Source of the DNA: Flavobacteriales bacterium
GTDB taxonomy: Bacteria > Bacteroidota > Bacteroidia > Flavobacteriales_E > Vicingaceae
Length of the DNA: 59,674 nucleotides
Assembly: GCA_020435335.1 (NCBI GenBank)
Contig: JAGQZT010000076.1
Coordinates: 1 to 59,674 of the forward strand
Reading direction: 5' to 3'
This document shows, piece by piece, positions 27,974-35,849 of this stretch. A program made the position numbers and the translations under genes. The notes below the pieces were generated by a model, which searched no databases, was not told where the DNA came from, and worked only from the letters and a program-made list of their open reading frames with translations. Position 1 is the stretch's first letter, and every line of letters begins with the position of its first letter.

Positions 27974-29070
27974 TTTCCGATAGTGTAACCAATGCCCGCC
28001 TCGATGAAATCGGCAACGACCATGTGGGTTTTCAATCCTAAATTTAAAAATACCTTATCACTTACCAAATACCTGGTCGTGAAGCGATTATACAACCTGC
28101 CCTGATAGGCATAATTGGTATACAGATAACCACCCGCTTCTACCAGGAAGGAGATCTTCCCGAAATCAAAGGAGTAGATTCCCGCAATTCCCACCCGGAA
28201 TTTATCCGCCGTACCGGTCGTGGCCTTCTCTCCTTTTAACAGGATGAGCTCAGGCAAAGCACTGTTGTAGAACACATCGAATCCCACACCGAACGATCCT
28301 TTTCGCTTTAACGGCTTCATCAGATTAAAGGAATACGTGTTCACGAAATATTTGGGCCCGTCGGTCGGAGGCACCTCCCTGGCACCAAATCCGACCATCA
28401 CCTGCTTCTTCCACGTACGATCCCGATCCGGCAATTCATCCGTCAGCTTCTCCGTTACATTCCCAAAGTTGTAGATCGCTCCTACATTCAGCGACACGAT
28501 GTTGATTCCTAAATTCGGCATGGCAAAGGCTCCGTTGGAATAGTGGATGATGGACAGTCCGGAAGAAAGATTCAAAGCATCACTTAGCTTCGCATCCCAA
28601 CCCATGTTAGCGTAGATAAGCGCATTGAAATGCGAACCGATGGCCACGTTCTTGTTGTTTGTTTCCTTGTCGAAGGGCTTTTCGATGTAGCCCAGTCCGT
28701 AGCCCATTTTCAATCGCCAGTTGATTTTCCGTTGATTGAGCGGCAGGTCTACAAAACCGAAGAGTCCGTATGCATTTCCCAGTTCATTGGGGTTGCCCAG
28801 GTAGTGGTACATCGCAGAGATGCCAACCTTCGGATAGGCATAAGCCCGTTGCCAGTCTTTTTTTCCGGAAGTGGATTTGTAAAACGACAACTCATACGCA
28901 ACCGTATGGCCTTCCACGATCTCGTTCACTTGTTGCCGGTGAGGCAGCAGAGCACCGAAATGAGCCGTTTCCTTGATGCCGAAATCGTGCTCACCGTCTT
29001 GTGAAAACACGTTGATAACTAGCAGGAGCAAGCCCGGCAGGATGCCATATTTAAAGCGTATTTTTATCAT
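27970..29070 (-). CDS. PagL-like lipid A 3-O-deacylase / acyloxyacyl hydrolase family protein
   Basis: A 366-residue outer-membrane beta-barrel candidate: signal peptide ending at VFSQ, then amphipathic strands with aromatic belts. The segment LSSGLSIIHYSNGAFAMPNLG carries the conserved His and Ser (HYSNG) of the PagL catalytic site. PagL removes the 3-O-acyl chain from lipid A. It is about twice PagL's length because of an extra C-terminal barrel-like half, so a different lipid substrate is possible. The ATG at 29070 is preferred: a TTG at 29085 would lie within the -7 element. Confidence 0.8.
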   Translation of the reverse strand: MIKIRFKYGILPGLLLLVINVFSQDGEHDFGIKETAHFGALLPHRQQVNEIVEGHTVAYELSFYKSTSGKKDWQRAYAYPKVGISAMYHYLGNPNELGNAYGLFGFVDLPLNQRKINWRLKMGYGLGYIEKPFDKETNNKNVAIGSHFNALIYANMGWDAKLSDALNLSSGLSIIHYSNGAFAMPNLGINIVSLNVGAIYNFGNVTEKLTDELPDRDRTWKKQVMVGFGAREVPPTDGPKYFVNTYSFNLMKPLKRKGSFGVGFDVFYNSALPELILLKGEKATTGTADKFRVGIAGIYSFDFGKISFLVEAGGYLYTNYAYQGRLYNRFTTRYLVSDKVFLNLGLKTHMVVADFIEAGIGYTIGK

Positions 29071-29082
29071 ACCGATTGAAAA

Positions 29083-29090
29083 CAAAAATA
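29083..29090 (-). promoter_or_regulatory. Bacteroidota -7 element upstream of the PagL-like gene
   Basis: Minus-strand TATTTTTG is a full TAnnTTTG match ending 12 nt before the ATG at 29070. It supports the 29070 start over an in-frame TTG at 29085. It sits in the short divergent gap shared with mazG. Confidence 0.48.
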
Positions 29091-29100
29091 CAGTTTAAAA

Positions 29101-29862
29101 ATGAAAGAAAAACTGGCTGCCTTCGAACGTTTACTGACCATCATGGACGACCTCCGTGCGCAATGTCCGTGGGACAAAAAACAAACCATGCAGAGCCTGC
29201 GCCACCTCACCATTGAGGAAACCTACGAACTCACCGATGCGATTCTGGAAGAGGATATGGACGAGATCAAGAAGGAGTTGGGCGACATCATGCTGCACCT
29301 AGTGTTCTATGCCAAGATCGCTTCCGAAACCAACACCTTTGATATTGCCGATGTATTAAACACCATCTGCGACAAGCTCATCCACCGTCACCCGCACATT
29401 TATGGCGATGTTGAAGTTGCCGACGAGGAAGAAGTGAAGGCCAACTGGGAGAAGCTGAAGCTGAAAGAAGGAAAGAAATCGGTACTGGAAGGCGTTCCCA
29501 AGAGTTTGCCCTCGATGGTGAAGGCCGTCCGGATCCAGGACAAGGCCCGTGGGGTGGGTTTCGACTGGGACAACAAGGAGCAGGTTTGGGAAAAAGTGAA
29601 AGAAGAAATGGATGAGTTTAAAGCCGAAGTCGACAGCAAAAGTCCGAAGATCGAAGATGAGTATGGTGATGTATTATTCAGTCTGATCAATTACGGCCGG
29701 TTCCTGAACCTCAACCCCGAAGATGCGTTGGAGAAGACCAACAAGAAATTCATCCAACGCTTTCAATACATGGAAAACGAAACCCAAAAGGCCGGAAAAT
29801 CCCTCAGCGACATGACCCTGGAGGAAATGGATGTGTACTGGAATAAGGCGAAAGAGATTTAA
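29101..29862 (+). CDS. mazG: Nucleoside triphosphate pyrophosphohydrolase MazG
   Basis: A 253-residue house-cleaning NTPase with two MazG domains. The first carries CPWDKKQTMQSLRHLTIEE and the metal-binding EExxE...ExxD array in EETYELTDAIL and KKELGDIMLHLVFYAKIA; the second (from about residue 160) has FDWDNKEQVW and DEYGDVLFSLIN. It hydrolyses noncanonical NTPs to NMPs. It is divergent from the PagL-like gene and its end overlaps the convergent glycosyltransferase by 4 nt. Confidence 0.95.
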   Translation: MKEKLAAFERLLTIMDDLRAQCPWDKKQTMQSLRHLTIEETYELTDAILEEDMDEIKKELGDIMLHLVFYAKIASETNTFDIADVLNTICDKLIHRHPHIYGDVEVADEEEVKANWEKLKLKEGKKSVLEGVPKSLPSMVKAVRIQDKARGVGFDWDNKEQVWEKVKEEMDEFKAEVDSKSPKIEDEYGDVLFSLINYGRFLNLNPEDALEKTNKKFIQRFQYMENETQKAGKSLSDMTLEEMDVYWNKAKEI

Positions 29863-31157
29863 CCACTAATCTTATTCAACTCCTCGGCAATTTGTCCGGC
29901 CAAAAGCTTGCGGCTGTACTTTTCGTAGTGAGTACTCTCCGCTTTCAGCTGACCCTTTTTATACGCCTGGTAATATTCCGTCAGGATTTGCTTTAACGTT
30001 TCCTTATCTTTGAAATCAGCTACTTTTCCGGCATTCGTTTCCTGAATGATCTTCGCCGAATCACCAGTCGGTTTTCCGATGCACAAAATCGGCCGTTGTG
30101 AACCGATGTATTCGTATAGCTTACCCGGAACCACCCCATTGATGTTCGGTGTATCATTTAACGGCAGCAACAGCACTTGCGCCTGCATCTCGTGTTTCAC
30201 CACCTCGGCATGAGGCAGGTTGTCGATCAGGTTCAGGTTACTTTCCAATCCGGCTGCACGAGCTTCCTGCAAAGCCACGGGCGATAACTGTCCGATGAAT
30301 TTCAGTTCCAGATGGTTAGCAAATTCCGCATCGGAAGCACAAAGTTCCCGGAGCACTTCCCACAAGATGTGCGGATTCCTGTCGTCGTTCAGCGAGCCTG
30401 CATGGGTGATTGTAAATTTCTGATCCAGGGGAATCTGACCGGCCTGCTTGAAATCTTCCGGATCAAACCCATTCGTAATGACCATCGGCATCCGTCCGCA
30501 AATATGCTTAAAATCCTGCGCCCAACTCCAGCTTACTGTTACCACCTGGTTGGCCGTGTTCAATACCAGTTTCTCCAGACGCTTGTGTTTCTGGTCCGCC
30601 CAGTTGGTAAGCATCAGTTTGTCGTAGAAATCGATGTTGGTCCAGGGATCCCGAAAATCGGCCAACCACGGAATGTTGAACTGCTTCGCTACTTTTAAAG
30701 CAATGAGGTGTGTGGTATGCGGAGGGCCGGTAGACACGACGGCATCAATCCGATGCTCTTTCAAATAACGTTTCAGGAACTTCACCGATGGATTGATCCA
30801 GAAGCGGCGGGCATCCGGAATGAACACATTGCCCCTCACCCATACCGACAACTTCTGTGAAAACGATCCTTTTTGCTCACTTACCGTTCCGGGAACAAGT
30901 TTCTCGTCTTTCTTTTTCCCGGTAATTTTCTTGTACAACCCGAAAGGTTCCCAAATGGGGACACGCAAGGTTTCGACGCCTTCGGGGATTTGTTTCATAC
31001 TACTCTCGTCCACCACGGAAGCTTCCCCGTTTTCAGTTGTAAAAATAACCGGTTCCCAACCGTAATCCCGCAGGTAACGAGTCATTTTCAGCCAACGCTG
31101 AACGCCGCCGCCACCCATCGGAGGCCAGTAATAGGTTATGATCAATACTTTTTTCAT
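29859..31157 (-). CDS. GT4-family glycosyltransferase
   Basis: A 432-residue GT-B enzyme. It opens with ITYYWPPMGGGGVQRWLKM, the glycine-rich loop of GT4; the donor domain has THAGSLNDDRNPHILWEVL, LLLPLNDTPNINGVVPGKLYEYIGSQRPIL and a final helix. It lies outside the main glycan operons and shares one base (TAATG) with the upstream PorE-like gene, so the two are coupled. Donor and acceptor are unknown. Confidence 0.92.
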   Translation of the reverse strand: MKKVLIITYYWPPMGGGGVQRWLKMTRYLRDYGWEPVIFTTENGEASVVDESSMKQIPEGVETLRVPIWEPFGLYKKITGKKKDEKLVPGTVSEQKGSFSQKLSVWVRGNVFIPDARRFWINPSVKFLKRYLKEHRIDAVVSTGPPHTTHLIALKVAKQFNIPWLADFRDPWTNIDFYDKLMLTNWADQKHKRLEKLVLNTANQVVTVSWSWAQDFKHICGRMPMVITNGFDPEDFKQAGQIPLDQKFTITHAGSLNDDRNPHILWEVLRELCASDAEFANHLELKFIGQLSPVALQEARAAGLESNLNLIDNLPHAEVVKHEMQAQVLLLPLNDTPNINGVVPGKLYEYIGSQRPILCIGKPTGDSAKIIQETNAGKVADFKDKETLKQILTEYYQAYKKGQLKAESTHYEKYSRKLLAGQIAEELNKISG

Positions 31158-32638
31158 TATTTGGCGTCCAGCTTGTACTCCAGCGTTTCTTCCTTGTTCA
31201 CGTCAAAATTGAGCTTCGACGAATGAGAGGTATAATTATCGGCTTCCACCACGATACTGTATGACTTTTCAGGGTCGATGAGCATGATGAACTTACCGGT
31301 TTTCACATTTGATTTATAAATGCCGTGTACTTTTTTGGTGGCATCGTCTATTAACGTAATCTTGGCCGCAATTGGTATGTCCTTGCCTTTTACAACTGCA
31401 TTCAGGACATGGTATTGCTGAAATTCGTCCTTTAATACGATGCGATAAATGTCCGAACTTCCTTTTCCGTCGTCGCGATGACCGGCAACATAAGCCACTT
31501 TCCCACTGGCAATGAGGCTATAATAGAGATCATCGTCAACGGTATTGACCGGATATTTCAGGTTCTCGGGTGATGACCACACCCGGTCTTCCAGCACGGA
31601 ACGGAACACATCGTATCCACCCATATTCTGGTGTCCTTTTGAGCTAAAATACAAGGTCATCCGGTCGGAATGAATGAATGGTGCTTCTTCATCATAAGGG
31701 GTATTGATGATCGGACCGAGGTTGAGTGCTTTACTCCATTCCCCGTTCGGTAAACGCAGCACTTTGTAAATGTCCTTACCTCCAAATCCCCCCGGGCGAT
31801 CGCTCACAAAGTACATCACCTTATCGTCAAGGGTGATCGTTACACCCGATTCGTTGTATTTTGAATTGATGTTCTCTCCGAGTTTTACCGGTGTATCCCA
31901 GCCGTCGATTCCCATTTTACTTTGATAAATATCTCCGTCGCGCTCAATGAACATGGTCTGCCCGTCGGTTGACAAACCGGCTACGTGATTATTCCCTTCC
32001 ACATTCACTCCATCGAGCAGGATTTTAGGCTGCTGCCAGCTGTTCTCTTTGTGATCAACCGCGAAGATCAGAGCCTGGGGCTCCCCGTTGGCATCCAGCT
32101 TGCCGCTCGTGCTCGCCGAGCAATATATCAGGCTGGATTCGTCAGCTACAATGTGCGGACAAGACTGCAGGTTCTCGGTATTTACTTCCGTGAAGTTCTG
32201 AATGAGTACATTCCGGGATAGAGTAATGGCCTGCTCGGCAAATTTCACTTTCTCGATCTCCTGGTTGATTTGATCATTCGTCAGATCCTTGTTCCCTGCA
32301 ATTAATTTGTAAGCATTGTAGAAGTTGATGGCTTTCTTAAACTTCATGGTAGCATGAGCAATGCCCGCCTTGTAACGAAACAGTTCCAGGCTAACCTGAC
32401 TGCTGGATTTCAGAAAATGCTCTTCGGATTTAGCGTAGTCTTTGAGGTTATAGTAACAAACCCCCAAATTAAAATTCAATTCCGTATCATCGGGGGCATT
32501 CGTATGCAATTGCTTGTAAATCTGTAAAGCGGAAAAATACTGACCGGCCTTTAGCTTCTTATCCGCAGCTCCTTTATCCTGTCCAAACAACGCGCCGTTT
32601 AGCAGCAGACAAGCAATTATGGCAAGTGTTCTTTTCAT
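31157..32638 (-). CDS. TPR plus PD40 beta-propeller envelope protein (PorE-like, no OmpA domain)
   Basis: A 493-residue exported protein: signal peptide to about residue 19 (ending LFGQ), TPR-like helices at about 20-140 with a FNLGVCYYNLKDYAKSEEHF repeat, a WD40/PD40 propeller at about 150-400 (FVSDRPGGFGGKDIY, YFSSKGHQNMGGYDVF, VAGHRDDGKGSSDIYRI) and a C-terminal beta-sandwich with a carboxypeptidase-regulatory-like look. That order matches PorE of the type IX secretion system but the terminal OmpA peptidoglycan-binding domain is absent. ATG at 32638 is chosen since the 10 earlier in-frame residues would precede the signal peptide. Confidence 0.82.
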   Translation of the reverse strand: MKRTLAIIACLLLNGALFGQDKGAADKKLKAGQYFSALQIYKQLHTNAPDDTELNFNLGVCYYNLKDYAKSEEHFLKSSSQVSLELFRYKAGIAHATMKFKKAINFYNAYKLIAGNKDLTNDQINQEIEKVKFAEQAITLSRNVLIQNFTEVNTENLQSCPHIVADESSLIYCSASTSGKLDANGEPQALIFAVDHKENSWQQPKILLDGVNVEGNNHVAGLSTDGQTMFIERDGDIYQSKMGIDGWDTPVKLGENINSKYNESGVTITLDDKVMYFVSDRPGGFGGKDIYKVLRLPNGEWSKALNLGPIINTPYDEEAPFIHSDRMTLYFSSKGHQNMGGYDVFRSVLEDRVWSSPENLKYPVNTVDDDLYYSLIASGKVAYVAGHRDDGKGSSDIYRIVLKDEFQQYHVLNAVVKGKDIPIAAKITLIDDATKKVHGIYKSNVKTGKFIMLIDPEKSYSIVVEADNYTSHSSKLNFDVNKEETLEYKLDAK

Positions 32639-32760
32639 TGAGAGATCAAACAACATACTTTTCAACAAGGTAAATATATCTATTCTAACAAAAATTACCC
32701 CATGATCTTCATCATTTGTTGAACAGCATGTTGTGTATAAATCTCTAGCAATCCAATTTA

Positions 32761-34473
32761 TCAGAATTTAGTACGCACTTTCCGGCTTTTGTAATTGGCC
32801 TTACCGATCGTAATAGGCTTATTTTTAGGGTATTTAACCGTAAATGTTAAGTCCACTGTTTTATTCTCATTAGGTTCCACGCTAAACTCCCATTTTAACT
32901 CCCCGGTCAGGTCATTTTTATCGGCATTCGACTTTTCTTCCGTCACGACTTCAATGTCACTATCCTGGGATACGGGAACCTGATCCAGCACTTCGATGGT
33001 GATCGGCACTTTTCGGTTATTCTTGATAACCATACGGTAGGCATGTGTTTCTTTTCGGTTCGATCCGATGTATTTCACCGAACTGAAATCCTTTAGCTTT
33101 GTTCTGGTTACCAGCACTTTATTATCCCTTCCGAGTGAAATATCCAGAGTATCGCTCACATTCCGGGTTTCGATGAAGGATTGTCCGACGAAGGTTCCTC
33201 CGAAGTAGATGTTAGCCGTACCCTCGATCAGGTTCAGATCCTGCCAGTTGGTGATTCGTGCCAGTAAGAACGCATCCTTATCCAGTTTCGGTACCGCATA
33301 ATGTTTGTACATGGTAGGAAGTTCATGTTCAATCACATCCACGATGTAAGGTTTATTGTCGGAAGGAACCGTATAAGCTCTCTTGATCTCAAACTCGGCA
33401 CTCAACTCGGAAACGGAGATGCTCTCAAAATCGGACTCCGGAATATTGGCCACCGTGTTCTCATTGCCATTGAAATAAGCATTCCCGGACCAGCCTTCTA
33501 CATTTGACAATTCATTGAGTTGAAAAAGCCCCTGTTTGTCATTATCCTGAGACTTTTGTTGATAGGGATTATAAGCCGTTTTCTTTTTCACTCCTCCGTA
33601 ATAGTTCGAATTGTAATTCAGGTACCAGGGCGACAACTTCGGTTGCGTGGCAGTCAATGTCGGATCGGCCGTGGACAACCGGAAATTGATGTTGTTCCAG
33701 TCAATATCGGTATTGTTATAAACAAAGGCTTTGTATTCCAGTTTAATCGGCTTGTTGATGTCTTCCGCACGAATATCGTACGAAGGCGTCCACCCCGCAT
33801 TGCTTACCAGGTATTTCAGCTCAATATCGGTTGTAACATTAGCATTGGCTTCAAGCAACAGCGTAATTTCTCCTCTGGAGTAATTGGTTTTCGCATTGGC
33901 CTGATTCAATTCATTGTATATCCTGCTAATGGTTTTGTTGTTCTCTGCAACACTCCTGTCAATTTTAGCCATGGCTTTGTTAATTTCCATGATCCGGGTG
34001 CGATACAGGTCGGCAGCCTGCTTCAACTCCGCTACAGACACACCGTTGTTATTCCCTCCTATCGATTTGTTTTGCAGCATCATGTCCTTCTCGATGGTAT
34101 AAGCATCCTTCTCATTCGCCAGGCTCACATTGGCCTGCGTAATTAAATCGAGCGAATCTTTCAGTTTAATCACCCTCGGCTTCTCCTCCACATTGGTCAG
34201 GTAATCGATCCGGTGTGCAATGGCGAGTAGCTGGACATTATTGGTGGTACTCACCTGAATGTTGTTGCTGTTGAATTTAGGTGATAGTCCTGTAAAAACC
34301 ACCCTGGTACGTCCTTTCTCCAGGTTTACTGTTTTAGACCGGTGTATTTCGGCTCCATCAAGGTATACAATGGCCGAACTGATTTCGGTACTGACTTTCT
34401 TTTCTTTTTCTTCCTGAGCCCAGGATAAGTTAGTGAGGGACAATAATCCAAGAATGAATATGGCTTTTTTCAT
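32761..34473 (-). CDS. MuiA/DUF4139-family exported protein
   Basis: A 570-residue protein with a signal peptide ending near SWAQ (residue 20), an N-terminal DUF4140 part with SAIVYLDGAEIHRS, a coiled-coil centre (about 105-200) and a C-terminal DUF4139 domain beginning IELKYLVSNAGWTPSYDIR. Related proteins are called mucoidy inhibitor A from a genetic phenotype; the molecular role is unknown. It stands alone between intergenic gaps of more than 100 nt. Confidence 0.87.
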   Translation of the reverse strand: MKKAIFILGLLSLTNLSWAQEEKEKKVSTEISSAIVYLDGAEIHRSKTVNLEKGRTRVVFTGLSPKFNSNNIQVSTTNNVQLLAIAHRIDYLTNVEEKPRVIKLKDSLDLITQANVSLANEKDAYTIEKDMMLQNKSIGGNNNGVSVAELKQAADLYRTRIMEINKAMAKIDRSVAENNKTISRIYNELNQANAKTNYSRGEITLLLEANANVTTDIELKYLVSNAGWTPSYDIRAEDINKPIKLEYKAFVYNNTDIDWNNINFRLSTADPTLTATQPKLSPWYLNYNSNYYGGVKKKTAYNPYQQKSQDNDKQGLFQLNELSNVEGWSGNAYFNGNENTVANIPESDFESISVSELSAEFEIKRAYTVPSDNKPYIVDVIEHELPTMYKHYAVPKLDKDAFLLARITNWQDLNLIEGTANIYFGGTFVGQSFIETRNVSDTLDISLGRDNKVLVTRTKLKDFSSVKYIGSNRKETHAYRMVIKNNRKVPITIEVLDQVPVSQDSDIEVVTEEKSNADKNDLTGELKWEFSVEPNENKTVDLTFTVKYPKNKPITIGKANYKSRKVRTKF

Positions 34474-34607
34474 GCTGCAGTTTTTTATAATTCGATAACT
34501 AGATGCGGATATTTTTTAATTCCACAAGCTTCTACTAAACTAAGGAAGTATTTCTATTTCTGCCAATAAAAATGAGTAAAACCCTCCTTTGATTGAGGAT
34601 AATCAGC

Positions 34608-35849
34608 TTATTGAAAAGAAAGGTAAAGAAAATAAGCGCTAAAACCCACAAAATAAATCATCCCCAACCAGCTTAATGCTTTTAAAACTGGTTTGGGTTG
34701 TTGAGCCTTAGGAACCGTCTTACCGGTGATCACAAAATAATTCAATATGGCCAGTACGGGCGATGTAAGGAAGGCCACTTTCGTGGCAAAATCCACCATA
34801 GCCTTCATGTCCGTCAGAAAGAAGGCCAACAGCACAATAGTTCCCGCCGTGACTATCAAAATCCAGAACCAGTACAAAAAATTACTATCTTTTTCTTCTT
34901 TACCCGCAATCATTTGAGTTGCAGGGCCAAGCACCCGCGGAAAGGCATCCAGACAGGTTAAGGTCGTACTGAACATGGTCGTTAACGCTGCCAGTGCAAT
35001 GATCAGATAAGCCCAGCTTCCCAGATTTTTAGTATAAATCCCGATCAACTGATTAGCAAATTTGCCGCCACTGGATTCCAGTGCGATGCCCGAACCGTAT
35101 ATGGTGGTAGCCCCTAACGCCAGGAAACACAACGCCAGGATCATCGTTCCCCAATACCCGATCTTGAAATCGAGCAGGGCTGATTTCAACGGAATTCGCT
35201 CATGGACCTCCTTATTTTTCTCGACTGACCACACCGAGTGCCAAACGGAAATATCCATGGGTGCCGGCATCCATCCCATCAAAGCAATGAGGAACAACAT
35301 GTGATCCCTGTTCTCGAAGGAAAAAGCAGTCATGTATTCCTCATACTTTTCATTATGCCCTGTAAATGAAGCAATAAGGGCAACAAGAGTAGTTAACGAA
35401 AGAACGATGATAATGAGCTTCATGACCTTATCCAACACCTTGTAATGCCCGATCAGCAAGATCGCCAGACAAACCAGTAACAATGCCGATGAAATCACCC
35501 AGGGCTGAACATGCAACCCGGCAACCTCACTCACCAGCCCGGCCGTAACCACCGTAACTGCACTCTGAATGATAAACATGGTACCGATGGTCATGATCAG
35601 AAACAGATAAATGGACCATTTTCCGAGGGCCTTATAACCATGCAGCAAATGGTTTCCTGTGCTTGCCGCATAACGTGGACCGAACTCAAAAAAGGGATAC
35701 TTCAGGACGTTGGCTATAATCACAGCCCAAACCAACCCGTATCCAAAATCGGCACCGGCGCGTGTAGACTGCACCAGATGCGAAACCCCTATCGCTGCAC
35801 CGGCATACAACAAACCCGGCCCTAACACTTTGTACCAGGGAGTACTCAT
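34608..35849 (-). CDS. Nramp-like membrane transporter lacking canonical metal-site residues
   Basis: A 413-residue protein with about eleven helices and overall Nramp-family sequence (GPGLLYAGAAIG, RYAASTG, GTMFIIQSAVTVVTAG). The TM1 metal motif DPGN is replaced by GVSHLVQST after AAIG, and the TM6 MPH motif is replaced by GWMPAPMDISVW. Canonical Mn/Fe coordination through the TM1 Asp and Asn and TM6 Met is therefore not possible in the known way, so substrate is uncertain. Its ATG overlaps the stop of the heparinase-like gene by 4 nt, an odd pairing. A related Mg-type or structural role is conceivable. Confidence 0.82.
   Translation of the reverse strand: MSTPWYKVLGPGLLYAGAAIGVSHLVQSTRAGADFGYGLVWAVIIANVLKYPFFEFGPRYAASTGNHLLHGYKALGKWSIYLFLIMTIGTMFIIQSAVTVVTAGLVSEVAGLHVQPWVISSALLLVCLAILLIGHYKVLDKVMKLIIIVLSLTTLVALIASFTGHNEKYEEYMTAFSFENRDHMLFLIALMGWMPAPMDISVWHSVWSVEKNKEVHERIPLKSALLDFKIGYWGTMILALCFLALGATTIYGSGIALESSGGKFANQLIGIYTKNLGSWAYLIIALAALTTMFSTTLTCLDAFPRVLGPATQMIAGKEEKDSNFLYWFWILIVTAGTIVLLAFFLTDMKAMVDFATKVAFLTSPVLAILNYFVITGKTVPKAQQPKPVLKALSWLGMIYFVGFSAYFLYLSFQ

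Noticed and set aside
33520..34146. A 208-codon plus-strand open frame opposite the MuiA-like gene
   Set aside because: No family resemblance and a position fully inside a well-supported gene on the other strand.
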